DNA from: Acrocarpospora phusangensis
Lineage (GTDB): Bacteria > Actinomycetota > Actinomycetes > Streptosporangiales > Streptosporangiaceae
Reading direction: 5' to 3'
Assembly: GCF_016862995.1 (NCBI RefSeq)
Contig: NZ_BOOA01000030.1
Coordinates: 1 to 64,000 of the forward strand
Length of the DNA: 64,000 nucleotides
The notes below the pieces were generated by a model. The model had not been told where the DNA came from. It worked only from the letters and a program-made list of their open reading frames with translations, and searched no databases. Shown one piece after another: positions 53,527 to 62,048 of the stretch (positions are counted from its first letter, which is position 1; each line of letters begins with the position of its first letter). Both the position numbers and the translations under genes were made by a program.

Positions 53527-54192
53527 ATGGCCCTGGTCGAGCTGAGCCACCCCATCACGCCCGGCATGATCACCTACCCGGGCATCCCGGGGCCGGAACT
53601 GGGCGTGCACCTCAGCCGCGAGGAGTCCCGCGGCATGTACGCCCCGGGCACCGAGTTCTTCATCGGCACCATCACCCTGGCCGCCAACACCGGCACCTAC
53701 CTGGACACCCCCTTCCACCGGTACGCCGAGGGCCCGGACCTGACCGGCGTGCCGCTGGACCGCATGGCGGACCTGGACGGCCTGGTCGTGGCCGCCGAGG
53801 GCCTCGACGCCGTGGACGTGGACCATCTCAAGGGCCTGGACGTGGCGGGCCGGGCGGTGCTGATCCACACCGGCTGGGACGTTCACTTCGGCACGGACGC
53901 CTACTTCTCGGGGCACCCGTACCTGACCGGGGAGGCCGCCGCCTGGCTGGCCGAGGAGGGCGCGGCCCTGGTCGGGATCGACTCGCTCAACATCGACAGC
54001 ACGCCGCCGCGGGGTTCCCGGCCCGCGCACTCGGCGCTGCTGGCGGCGGGCATCCCGATCGTGGAGCACCTCACCAACCTGGGCGCGCTGCCCGCGGCAG
54101 GCTTCCGGTTCCACGCGGCACCGCCCATGATCGCCGGAATGGGCACCTTCCCGGTGCGCGCGTACGCGATCGTGACGTCGATCGTGACGTAG
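53527..54192 (+). CDS. Cyclase-family (KynB-like) protein, altered metal site
   Basis: A 221-residue member of the cyclase/kynurenine-formamidase family (LSHPITPGM; GIDSLNIDS). The signature HxGTHxDxPxH reads NTGTYLDTPFH here: the first His is Asn and the second is Tyr, while Asp and the last His remain. If the numbering holds, two metal ligands are missing and the enzyme either uses another site or is not a metal hydrolase. The gene directly follows the small membrane protein. Function uncertain. Confidence 0.78.
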   Translation: MALVELSHPITPGMITYPGIPGPELGVHLSREESRGMYAPGTEFFIGTITLAANTGTYLDTPFHRYAEGPDLTGVPLDRMADLDGLVVAAEGLDAVDVDHLKGLDVAGRAVLIHTGWDVHFGTDAYFSGHPYLTGEAAAWLAEEGAALVGIDSLNIDSTPPRGSRPAHSALLAAGIPIVEHLTNLGALPAAGFRFHAAPPMIAGMGTFPVRAYAIVTSIVT

Positions 54193-54196
54193 GGAA

Positions 54197-54619
54197 CTAG
54201 ACGCTGGGGGCGACGGCCATGGCGTTGATGTCGTAGCCGTCGCCGACCACGCGCCAGCCGCGCAGGTCCCGGCTGTGCGGGACGGCCCGGAAGCGGCGGA
54301 TGCCGTCCTGGGCGGCGACGGCGGGCAGGCCCGAGCCGCGGGCGTCGATCACCGCCTGGTCGGCGTGGCGGGCCGCGCGGCTCAGGGCCATGGCGACGGC
54401 GGCGCTCGTGTCGCCCTCACCGAGCACCACGAAGTCGGTGGGCACACCGTCGACCAGGGCGTCGGGACGGTTGCCCAGGCGGCCGCGCGCTCCGGGGGAC
54501 GTGCCCCCGACGGCGACCACCTCGTGCCCGGACGCGGCCAGGAACTCGGCCACGCGCCGTTCGGCGTCGGAAAAACGACGAGCCCGCTCGTCCACCCGGC
54601 TCAGCGCACTGTCCCCCAC
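54197..54619 (-). CDS. CdiA-CT tRNase-like protein, probably inactive
   Basis: A 140-residue protein resembling stand-alone actinobacterial versions of the CdiA C-terminal tRNase domain. Recognisable parts are PDALVDGVPTDFVVL, VIDARGSGL and RVVGDGYDI. In active relatives I recall the pattern D-x(n)-E-F-K; here it reads TDFVVL, so the Lys is replaced by Val. GTG 54619 has GGAGA upstream. No signal, secretion domain or immunity gene is adjacent. It could be a decayed toxin, an antidote-like decoy or a repurposed housekeeping domain. Confidence 0.5.
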   Translation of the reverse strand: MGDSALSRVDERARRFSDAERRVAEFLAASGHEVVAVGGTSPGARGRLGNRPDALVDGVPTDFVVLGEGDTSAAVAMALSRAARHADQAVIDARGSGLPAVAAQDGIRRFRAVPHSRDLRGWRVVGDGYDINAMAVAPSV

Positions 54620-54672
54620 ATCTCCAGCTTCGCAGTTACCAGACGGAAAAATCCCCTATTTCCGGTCAAGGA

Positions 54673-54852
54673 TCAGTCGTCGTCCTCGTCCTGATCCTGG
54701 GCCCGCCAGGCCTTGTTCCGTTCGGCCGCCGTCTTCAGGGCGTTGGCCGCCTCGACCTCCGACCCGTACGGACCCATCCGGTCCTTGTTCGGGCAGCCCT
54801 TGTCGGGCTCGACGCGCATGTGCTTCAGGCAGAACCACCATTGCTCGTTCAC
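54673..54852 (-). CDS. Conserved 59-residue actinobacterial protein
   Basis: A short protein starting MNEQWWFCLKHMRVEPDKG, with CPNKDRMGPYGSEVEAANAL following and an Asp/Glu-rich tail. The pattern W-x-C-L-K-H-x-x-V-E-x(4)-C is one I recall from small, uncharacterised actinobacterial proteins; Cys8, His11 and Cys20 could bind zinc. GTG 54852 has GAGGG just upstream. It lies between the CdiA-like gene and map, about 40 bases from the map start on the opposite strand. Function unknown. Confidence 0.72.
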   Translation of the reverse strand: MNEQWWFCLKHMRVEPDKGCPNKDRMGPYGSEVEAANALKTAAERNKAWRAQDQDEDDD

Positions 54853-54893
54853 GCCCTCATCCTGCCCCGTCAGGGCGCAACTAGACTTGCCGC

Positions 54894-55742
54894 ATGACCA
54901 CGCTGCTGCGCCCTGGGCGGATCTCGCCCACCCGGAAGGTTCCCGCCCACATCGAGCGCCCGGAGTATGTGGGGAAGCCGGAGCCCAAGCGCGGCGAATC
55001 CGACGTGCAGTCGGCGGAGACCATCGAGCTCATGCGGATCGCGGGCCGGATCGCGGCCCAGGCCCTGGAGGAGGTGGGCAAGCACGTCGCGCCCGGCGTC
55101 ACCACCGACGAACTCGACCGCATCGGCCACGAGTTCCTGTGCGACCACGACGCCTACCCGTCCACGCTCGGCTACCGCGGCTACCCCAAGTCGCTGTGCA
55201 CGTCGATCAACGAGGTCATCTGCCACGGCATCCCCGACGACACGGTGCTGAACGAGGGCGACATCGTCAACGTGGACATCACCGCGTACATCGGGGGTGT
55301 GCACGGCGACACCGACGCCACCTACCTGGTGGGCGAGGTGGACGAGGAGTCCCGCCTGCTGGTCGAGCGCACCCGGGAGGCCACCAACCGCGCCATCAAG
55401 GCCGTCGCGCCGGGCCGCCAGCTCAACATCGTGGGCCGCGTCATCGAGGCGTACGCGAAACGCTTCGGCTACGGGGTGGTCCGCGACTTCACCGGCCACG
55501 GCATCGCCCGCTCCTTCCACTCCGGCCTGATCGTCCCGCACTACGACGACCCCTCGCTGGCCGTCACGCTGGTGCCCGGCATGACCTTCACCATCGAGCC
55601 CATGCTGACGCTCGGCACGATCGACTACGAGATCTGGCCTGACCGCTGGACCGCCGTCACCCAGGACCGCAAGCGGACCGCCCAGTTCGAGCACACCATC
55701 CTGGTCACCGAGACCGGCCACGAAATCCTGACCCTGCCCTGA
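54894..55742 (+). CDS. map: Type I methionine aminopeptidase
   Basis: A 282-residue enzyme that removes initiator methionine. The metal ligands are visible: Asp in [11 protein letters not shown], Asp in [11 protein letters not shown], His in [11 protein letters not shown], Glu in FTIEPML and Glu in QFEHTILV. The 40-residue Pro-rich N-terminal extension ([18 protein letters not shown]) matches the longer actinobacterial MetAP1 subtype. The start is ATG 54894, with no strong ribosome site. Confidence 0.96.
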   Translation: MTTLLRPGRISPTRKVPAHIERPEYVGKPEPKRGESDVQSAETIELMRIAGRIAAQALEEVGKHVAPGVTTDELDRIGHEFLCDHDAYPSTLGYRGYPKSLCTSINEVICHGIPDDTVLNEGDIVNVDITAYIGGVHGDTDATYLVGEVDEESRLLVERTREATNRAIKAVAPGRQLNIVGRVIEAYAKRFGYGVVRDFTGHGIARSFHSGLIVPHYDDPSLAVTLVPGMTFTIEPMLTLGTIDYEIWPDRWTAVTQDRKRTAQFEHTILVTETGHEILTLP

Positions 55743-55815
55743 TACACACTGCCCTGATTCAACAGCCGGGGGCCTCCGCGCGTATGTCATGTGACAGAGC
55801 GAGGAGGCCCGGCTG

Positions 55816-56316
55816 GTGAATGACGATCACCCTTTCGCGGAGTTCGTCGCGGAATGGGGCGACGCGCTGCTGCGCTACGGGTACGTGCTGAGCGGCAACC
55901 CGCACGACGCCGCCGACCTGACCCAGGAGGCGCTGATCCGGCTCCACCGGGCCTGGCCGCGCGTCCAGCGCTCGCGGGACCCGGTGAGCTACACCCGGAC
56001 GATCATGTCGCGCCTGCACATCAGCACCTGGCGCAGGCTCCGGCGTGAGCAGCTGGCCTGGGACCCGCCGGACCGCGGCTGCCTCGACGACCTGCCCACC
56101 GGCTTCGAGCGCGGGCTGTGGCAGGCGCTCGCCGGACTGCCCCGCAAGCAGCGCGCCGTCCTGGTGCTGCGCTTCTACGAGGACCTGTCCGACGCGGAGA
56201 TCGCCGAGGTGCTGGGCATCTCCCGGGGAACCGTTCGCAGCCACGCCTCCCATGGCCTGAGCAGGCTCCGCTCCGTCGCCGACCTCCGCATCGCCGTGAA
56301 CGGGGACCGTCCATGA
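55816..56316 (+). CDS. SigE-family ECF sigma factor
   Basis: A 166-residue ECF-type sigma factor. Region 2 is FAEFVAEWGDALLRYGYVLSG with DLTQEALIRLHRAW. Region 4 contains LPRKQRAVLVLRFYEDLSDAEIAEVLGISRGTVRSHASHGL. GAGGAGG lies eight bases before GTG 55816. It is translationally coupled to the following membrane protein (ATGA overlap), which is therefore the likely anti-sigma partner. The palindrome TGTCATGTGACA (55785-55796) lies just upstream and may regulate it. Confidence 0.9.
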   Translation: MNDDHPFAEFVAEWGDALLRYGYVLSGNPHDAADLTQEALIRLHRAWPRVQRSRDPVSYTRTIMSRLHISTWRRLRREQLAWDPPDRGCLDDLPTGFERGLWQALAGLPRKQRAVLVLRFYEDLSDAEIAEVLGISRGTVRSHASHGLSRLRSVADLRIAVNGDRP

Positions 56317-57449
56317 CCGACGAACTGGAAACCGGGCTGCGCGCGACGCTCAGCCACGCGGCCCGCAGCGCGCCCGTACTGCCGGACGGCCTGGCGGCGC
56401 AGCTGATCACGCGTTCGCGGCGGCGCAGGGCGCGGGCCCGGTCGCTGGCGGCGGGGCTGGCGCTGGTGGCGATAGCCGTACCGGCGGGGCTGGTCGCGCG
56501 GGACCGGCCGGAGGGGGACGTCAGCACGGCGACGGCGGCGGAGACCCAGGCCAGGCGGGAGCCGGACCCCTACGTGCTGGCCATGGCGGGGCTGACGCCG
56601 CTGGGCCGGCGGCTGATCGTCCTGGACCCCTCGGAGGACGCGCCGATGCTGCTGTGGTTCGCCCGGGACGCGAAAGGAGCCACGCTCTTCTGCACGGCCA
56701 ACCGGAACCGGGCCGGCGGCAGCTTCTACGGCTGCGACGAGGCGGCGCGCTCGTCGATCGGAGTCGGCTCGACCAGCGTGATCGCGGGCGAGGTGCTGTA
56801 CTACGGCGCCACCGATGCCGACGTCACATCCATGGCCGCGGTCGCCGCCGACGGCAAGAAGATCCCCGGCACGGTGACCCGCGTCGACGGCACGCCGTGG
56901 CGCATCTGGACGGTGACCGTCCCGGGCCTGGCCGCGATCGGCTCCTTCGAGCTCACCGGCGCGCGGGGCCAGGTGGTGAACCGGATCGAGCATCACGGAT
57001 CCGTGGCCGGCGAGTTGACGGCCCCGCCGGTGGGCCCGGCCGAGGAGATGCCGCACGGCCTGGTGGTCACCCTGGTGACGACCCCCGACGAGACGCTGAT
57101 CTGGCGGCTGAACGGCCAGCCGATGAGCATGAACCTGGTCAGGCCGGCGGACCTGCTGACCGATCTGGGCGGTCACGCGTTCCCGGTCTCGATGACCAGC
57201 AGAGGCGCCCGCTGGTACGGCATCGCCCAGGCGGGAACGGCCAGGGTGGACCTGGTCCTGCCCGACGGCACGACCGCCACCGCCACCGCCCGCCCGGACC
57301 GGTGGGGCATCGGCGTGAGCCTGTTCTCCGGCGTGTACCGGCACGGGACCGACATCTATCAGGAAGGCTTCGAACTGGTCGGCTACGACGAGGCCGGAAC
57401 CGTGCTCTGGCGCGACCCGCAGCCCGCGGTCCCCCCGCTCTGGCAGTGA
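56313..57449 (+). CDS. Membrane protein, probable anti-sigma partner
   Basis: A 378-residue protein with a basic segment and one transmembrane helix (about residues 47-65: SLAAGLALVAIAVPAGLVA). A large extracytoplasmic domain without known motifs follows (GSFELTGARGQVVN; YQEGFELVGYDEAGT). Topology and the four-base overlap with the sigma gene suggest an anti-sigma factor with an external sensor. No classical zinc HxxxCxxC motif is seen in the short N-terminal part, so this is not a standard ZAS protein. Confidence 0.65.
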   Translation: MTDELETGLRATLSHAARSAPVLPDGLAAQLITRSRRRRARARSLAAGLALVAIAVPAGLVARDRPEGDVSTATAAETQARREPDPYVLAMAGLTPLGRRLIVLDPSEDAPMLLWFARDAKGATLFCTANRNRAGGSFYGCDEAARSSIGVGSTSVIAGEVLYYGATDADVTSMAAVAADGKKIPGTVTRVDGTPWRIWTVTVPGLAAIGSFELTGARGQVVNRIEHHGSVAGELTAPPVGPAEEMPHGLVVTLVTTPDETLIWRLNGQPMSMNLVRPADLLTDLGGHAFPVSMTSRGARWYGIAQAGTARVDLVLPDGTTATATARPDRWGIGVSLFSGVYRHGTDIYQEGFELVGYDEAGTVLWRDPQPAVPPLWQ

Positions 57450-57462
57450 CCGGCGGAAAAGC

Positions 57463-59460
57463 TCAGCCGGTCTTGTTGGAGTCGCGCCGGTTCAGCTTGG
57501 ACAGGTAGGCGTTGTACTCGTCCAGCTCGGGATCGCCCGAACCGCCGGTCTTGGCCGCGAGCGCGTCGGCGCGGCGGTCGTGGCGGCGGGCCTGCCGGTC
57601 GTCGGCCTGCCACCACTGGATGGCCAGCGCGATCACCACGATCAGAGTGGGGATCTCGCCGAACGCCCAGGCGATGCCGCCGCCCAGCTTCTGGTCGGCG
57701 ACGGCGGTGTCGCCCCAGGTACGGCCGAGCTGGTCGTACCAGTCGGAGGCCAGCACGGTGCCCATGCTCATCAGGGCCAGGCCGAAGAAGGCGTGGAAGG
57801 GCATCGTGACGAACAGCAGGATGAGCCGCCCCACGTGCGGCAGCTGCACCGGGGCCGGGTCCACGCCGACGATCACCCAGAAGAACAGGCAGCCGGTGAG
57901 GAGGAAGTGCAGGGACATCGCCAGGTGACCCAGGTGCTCCTCCATCGCGGAGGCGAACAGCGGGGTGAAGTAGAGGGCGTAGGTGGAGGCGATGAACAGG
58001 GCGGTGGCGATGCCCGGGTGGGCGATCACCCGCATCGCCCGGCTGTGCAGGATGACCGTGAGCCACTCCCGCGGGCCCCGGTCGCCGCGCCGGACGGCCG
58101 GTTTGAGCGCGCGCAGGGCCAGCGTGACGGGCGCGCCCAGGACCAGGAAGATCGGGACCAGCATGGACAGGATCATGTGCTCGGTCATGTGCACGCTGAA
58201 CAGGACCGGCGCGTAGCGGGCGACGCCGCTCTGGGTGGCCAGCACCAGGATGACCACACCGATGAACCAGGCCGCCGTACGGCCGGCGGGCCAGCGGTCG
58301 CCGCGGCGCGAGAGCCGTACCAGCGCGGCCAGGTAGAGGCCGCCGAGCAGGCCCGCGACGACGGCGAAGAACAGGTCGAACCACCACAGGGTGGCCAGGT
58401 TGCCGAGTGAGATCGGCGGCGGCACCACGTAGCCGAGCAGGTCGAAGGCGCGGTCCGTGGGCACGTCCACCGGGGGCGGCGCGGTCTGCGCGAGCGCGAC
58501 GGCGACGCCGACCGTGGCGGCCATCAGCATGATCTCGCCGAGCGCGAGCCGCAGGAAGGCGCCCGGCTTCCCGGCGGACAGCTGCGGCAGCGTACGGCCC
58601 CGGTGCCACCAGCCGACGACGCCCAGCACGCCGAAGGCCAGCAGCTTGGCCACCAGCAGCAGCCCGTACGCGGAGGTGAAGAGGGCCTCGACGGAGGCGA
58701 GGCGGGCCAGCACGCTGGCCAGGCCGGACAGGCCGACGCCGGCGAAGCACCACAGCGCCATCCGGGAGAACCGCTCGGCGGCGACCGGCAGCTTGTCGGC
58801 CGACCTGATCGCGTGCACGCAGAGCAGCCCCAGGCCGCCCACCCAGAGGGCCAGGAACAGCAGGTGGAAGGCGACCGAGGTGGTGGCCAGGCCGTGGTTG
58901 GGCGAGGAGGAGGAGTGCCCGGTCAGCGCCGGCGGCAGCAGCGTGGCCAGCGCGAACACCAGCAGCGCGCCGGCCGCGCCGACGGTGATCGCGCCCCGCG
59001 CGAACAGGGCGATGGACACCGAGAACAGCACCACCAGGGTGAGCGCGATGCCCTGCGGCGTCTGGCTGGCGTAGCTGGTCAGCTCGTTGCCGCCGAGGAT
59101 CACCCCGATCGGCTGCCCCATCGACTGCGACAGCCCGAACACCAGCGTGGACGCCGCCGCGACCGTCCAGGCCAGCGCCGACCACGACGCCGCCTTCACG
59201 TAACCCAGCGCGGCCTTGCCCAGCAGGCCCTTGTCGCTGGGCAGCAGCGCCGCCGCCATCAGCAGCAGCCCGATGGTCAGCACACCCGCCGCGTCCATGG
59301 ACAGCTTCGAGATCGGCACCATCCAGCGGGTCAGCGCGCCCTCGTCCGGCAACCCCGGAATGACCCGGGGCGTCGCCGCGCCACCCGCCACCATGCCGAT
59401 GACCAAGGCCCCGATGGCCGCGCACACGCCCGCCACCGCGAGCCGCACCGTTCTGTTCAT
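57463..59460 (-). CDS. CopD / CtaG-like copper membrane protein
   Basis: A 665-residue polytopic membrane protein made of two modules. The N-terminal half (about 1-330) resembles CopD, a copper-import or copper-resistance protein. The C-terminal half (about 330-640; LFSVHMTEHMILSMLVPIFLVLGAP) resembles the caa3-type CtaG oxidase-assembly domain. Candidate copper-binding His and Met residues occur in HMTEHM. Fusions of this kind are usual in actinobacteria. The copC gene lies upstream on the same strand. Confidence 0.88.
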   Translation of the reverse strand: MNRTVRLAVAGVCAAIGALVIGMVAGGAATPRVIPGLPDEGALTRWMVPISKLSMDAAGVLTIGLLLMAAALLPSDKGLLGKAALGYVKAASWSALAWTVAAASTLVFGLSQSMGQPIGVILGGNELTSYASQTPQGIALTLVVLFSVSIALFARGAITVGAAGALLVFALATLLPPALTGHSSSSPNHGLATTSVAFHLLFLALWVGGLGLLCVHAIRSADKLPVAAERFSRMALWCFAGVGLSGLASVLARLASVEALFTSAYGLLLVAKLLAFGVLGVVGWWHRGRTLPQLSAGKPGAFLRLALGEIMLMAATVGVAVALAQTAPPPVDVPTDRAFDLLGYVVPPPISLGNLATLWWFDLFFAVVAGLLGGLYLAALVRLSRRGDRWPAGRTAAWFIGVVILVLATQSGVARYAPVLFSVHMTEHMILSMLVPIFLVLGAPVTLALRALKPAVRRGDRGPREWLTVILHSRAMRVIAHPGIATALFIASTYALYFTPLFASAMEEHLGHLAMSLHFLLTGCLFFWVIVGVDPAPVQLPHVGRLILLFVTMPFHAFFGLALMSMGTVLASDWYDQLGRTWGDTAVADQKLGGGIAWAFGEIPTLIVVIALAIQWWQADDRQARRHDRRADALAAKTGGSGDPELDEYNAYLSKLNRRDSNKTG

Positions 59461-59523
59461 CCCCGGCCTCCGGCCTGTACGGCTACCGCCATCACAGTCC
59501 GCCCCGCCATGATCGTCAACATC

Positions 59524-60060
59524 TCACGGCTTCTTCCGCATGCTGAAGGCCATCCCGATGCCGATGCCGGCGAGCCCGAACACCACGATCCACACCCAGG
59601 CCGGCACGGCCGGCGACTCGGCGGCCTGCGCCTCCGGACTCGGCTCCGCCTCCGCCGAAGGGGCCGCGGCCACCGGGGCGGCCGAAGGGCCGCCCGGCGT
59701 CGCGGGCGGCGTCAGGCGGAAGGGGATCTCGCCCTCGACCGGGTGGCCGTCCCTGGAGACGACCCGGTAGGCGATCGTGTACGCCCCGCCGGGCAACTGC
59801 GGGCCGACGTCCTGGAGCACCTTGGGGCCGCGCACCTGGGGCTTGCCGTCCTCGTAACGCAGCCCGCCCGGGCCGGTCACGATCACGACGGGGAAGCGCA
59901 CCGACTCGGTGAACTCCAGGGTGACCTTCCTGAGCGCCTCGACCTGGGCGCCCCGCAGCGGGTCACTGGTCAGCAGCGACGTGTGCGCGTACGCGGGACC
60001 CGTGCCGAGCAGGAGGACGGCGAGGAAGGCCGACGCGGCGGAGACCGGGAGAATCTTCAT
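59524..60060 (-). CDS. copC: CopC-domain copper-binding protein
   Basis: A 178-residue exported protein. After the signal peptide (ending YA|HTSL), the mature protein starts with His, the first copper ligand of CopC. The domain continues (LEFTESVRFP; SRDGHPVEGEIPF with the second His). A Pro/Ala-rich stretch and one transmembrane helix (about 152-170) tether it to the membrane. It presumably supplies periplasmic copper to the CopD-like protein downstream. Confidence 0.9.
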   Translation of the reverse strand: MKILPVSAASAFLAVLLLGTGPAYAHTSLLTSDPLRGAQVEALRKVTLEFTESVRFPVVIVTGPGGLRYEDGKPQVRGPKVLQDVGPQLPGGAYTIAYRVVSRDGHPVEGEIPFRLTPPATPGGPSAAPVAAAPSAEAEPSPEAQAAESPAVPAWVWIVVFGLAGIGIGMAFSMRKKP

Positions 60061-60119
60061 GGCGCCCCCAGGCTACCGACGTGTACGCCTGCTCCCTACC
60101 TCGCCCGCCACCTTCTTAC

Positions 60120-61412
60120 TCAGAGCCCGACACACGAGAGCGCACGCTGGTAAGCCTCCACACTCGCATCGTGGTCACCCAGCTGGGCCATCGTGTCGGC
60201 GGTCTGCTGCCAGCTCTCGGCCACCTTGCGGGTGGCGGAAAGGTGCTTGAGCGACTCACCGGCCACCGAGAGCTCGCTGCTGCAGTCGGCGTCCCTGCGC
60301 TGCATGTAGTAGATCTGCCCGAGCACCAGATGCACCTCGGAGTGGAGCGTGTGGTTGCTCTCACCGACCAGGCCGAGGGCCTGCTGCGCGTACTCGAGAG
60401 CGGCGTCCAGGTTGCCCAGGGCGAGTTCGGCGCGGGCTAGGAAGATCGAGCCGAGGGTGATGTCGCCCAGCCCGGCGGAGGACTCCTTCAGCCCGCGCAT
60501 CGAGCGCAGGTGCAGGTCGCGAGCGGCTTCGGCCTCGGCGGGGCGCACCTGGAGCAGCAGTTTCGCGTAGGCACCGCGCAACCGGGCCAGGTTACGCGGG
60601 CCACCGGTCTCGGACTGGATGGCGAGCGCGCGCTCGATGAGCGACATCGCCTCCTCGCCGAAGCCGACCTGCTCGGCGGCCATGGCGGCTTCCCAGCAGG
60701 CGGCGACGATGGAGCGGGGCGTGCCGAGGCTCTCGGCCGCCGACAGCAGTTCGGTGGCGAACTGGCGGGCCCTGAGCAGATCGCCGCGCTCGATGTAGAC
60801 CGAGAGCAGGGTGGCGCCGAGTTCGATCAGGTCGTCGTTCCAGTTCGGGCGGGCGGTCTCACCGAGCAGGCGCTCGCCCACATGGACACCGTTCTGGAAG
60901 TCACCGCTTTCCCGGTAGCAGCGGCAGAGCGCGATGGCGATGGCCACCCGGCGGGAGGGGGACTGGGATTCCTTGTCCGTGTCCAGCAGGGAACTCAGCA
61001 CCCTGATCGCCTCGTCGAGCTGCCCGCACGCCTCTAGGGAGCGGGCGTAGCCGAACTCGGCGTCCTGCCGGAGCGTGGCCAGACCGAGGATGCTCTTGTC
61101 CTCCATGAGCTCGCTGTACCGGCGGCGCGCCTCGATGAACTCACCGTTCTCCAGCGCCATCCGCGCGAACCTCAGACCGAGGTCGAGCTCTTCCATCTGC
61201 TCGGCCGTGACACCATTGACAAGGTACGTCAACGAACAGTCGAGCTTCTGCGCAAGCAGCTCCAAAACAGCGGGAGTTGGCGTACGCTTACCACTCTCGA
61301 TGAGTGAGACGTATGAGTCTGACAATTCGGGATGGGCGAGCTGGGCCTGAGAGAGACCGCGTTGGCGACGGATTGTTTTTATCCGCTGACCCACCAAATC
61401 TTGACTGGTCAC
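60120..61412 (-). CDS. XRE-type regulator with TPR domain
   Basis: A 430-residue regulator. The N-terminal XRE HTH (about residues 6-58) contains RGLSQAQLAHPELSDSYVSLIESGKRTPT. The rest consists of tetratricopeptide-like helices (ARMALENGEFIEARRRYSELM; SIFLARAELALGNLDAALEYAQQAL). This architecture is that of peptide-responsive RRNPP-type regulators and of several actinobacterial homologues. GTG 61412 is chosen because AAGGGG lies five bases upstream. A tiny secreted-peptide gene is divergent, 57 bases away. Confidence 0.9.
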   Translation of the reverse strand: MTSQDLVGQRIKTIRRQRGLSQAQLAHPELSDSYVSLIESGKRTPTPAVLELLAQKLDCSLTYLVNGVTAEQMEELDLGLRFARMALENGEFIEARRRYSELMEDKSILGLATLRQDAEFGYARSLEACGQLDEAIRVLSSLLDTDKESQSPSRRVAIAIALCRCYRESGDFQNGVHVGERLLGETARPNWNDDLIELGATLLSVYIERGDLLRARQFATELLSAAESLGTPRSIVAACWEAAMAAEQVGFGEEAMSLIERALAIQSETGGPRNLARLRGAYAKLLLQVRPAEAEAARDLHLRSMRGLKESSAGLGDITLGSIFLARAELALGNLDAALEYAQQALGLVGESNHTLHSEVHLVLGQIYYMQRRDADCSSELSVAGESLKHLSATRKVAESWQQTADTMAQLGDHDASVEAYQRALSCVGL

Positions 61413-61469
61413 GTGCACCCCTTGAGAAGATGTAGGCCCCACAACCAAACATCGACGGGAGAACCCCCC

Positions 61470-61601
61470 ATGAAACGCCGCCTCGCCGTAGCTGTCTTAG
61501 CTGTTTTGATCGCAGCCGGAGTGGCTGTCTGGTCAAATGTTACGACTGCAGGCGCCGCTCCGTCTCCCCGCATGCAGATGCCAGCCTTCCACTGCTGCTG
61601 A
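61470..61601 (+). CDS. Small secreted peptide, candidate signal
   Basis: A 43-residue peptide. MKRR is followed by a hydrophobic core (about residues 5-20) and a likely signal-peptidase site after TTAGA, leaving APSPRMQMPAFHCC as the predicted mature 14-mer with a double Cys end. GGGAGAA precedes ATG 61470. The gene is divergent from an XRE-TPR regulator, the classic arrangement of peptide-pheromone systems. The signal role is inferred, but the start, ribosome site and signal sequence are clear. Confidence 0.75.
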   Translation: MKRRLAVAVLAVLIAAGVAVWSNVTTAGAAPSPRMQMPAFHCC

Positions 61602-61770
61602 TTCGTTACGCACGCAGCACGTGGAGGAGGGTCGGCCCGGGGTGCTCGGGTGCAGCTCAGAGCACAGTCGGGCACGAAGAACGACCGCGAACCTCCGTAC
61701 GGAGGAACGCCAACCTGTCCGACATCGGACACCGGCGCGGCACCTGTGCCGGACATATGGAGAGACGTAC

Positions 61771-61908
61771 ATGGTTGTGGTTGACCAAGGCCGCCTAGAG
61801 CGCGGCGGCCGGAGGCCGACCGGAACCCGGGGTCCGTACGGGGCCAAGCCGCTTCTCTCTCGACAAGACTTCGCGGCCACCCCCTTTCGGACCTACATGA
61901 CAAGGTAG
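61771..61908 (+). CDS. Possible 45-residue basic peptide gene
   Basis: A short frame with GGAGAG six bases before ATG 61771, encoding a basic, Arg/Gly-rich, non-hydrophobic peptide (GGRRPTGTRGPYGAKPLLSR). A strong hairpin lies 13 bases after its stop, as if a transcript ended there. Codon use is only moderately GC-rich at position three, so coding is uncertain. The 170 bases before it, after the secreted-peptide stop, show nothing recognisable. Confidence 0.35.
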   Translation: MVVVDQGRLERGGRRPTGTRGPYGAKPLLSRQDFAATPFRTYMTR

Positions 61909-61921
61909 TCGACTCCATTGT

Positions 61922-61957
61922 GGCGGCGCTTTCTGGAAGATTCCAGAGAGCGCCGCC
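61922..61957. terminator. Strong bidirectional hairpin terminator
   Basis: A 17-base stem, GGCGGCGCTTTCTGGAA with TTCCAGAGAGCGCCGCC, has one mismatch and a two-base loop. A second palindrome CCTGAC-tgtt-GTCAGG (61956-61971) overlaps its end. It probably ends plus-strand transcripts from the peptide region and may block the opposing pucR transcript. No U-run. Confidence 0.8.
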
Positions 61958-62048
61958 TGACTGTTGTCAGGAAGCCTTTCGGGCACATTCTGTTACCGTC
62001 CGAACACGTGGGGTCACCAGTTCTTGGAATTTCTCCGGGAATTCGAAT

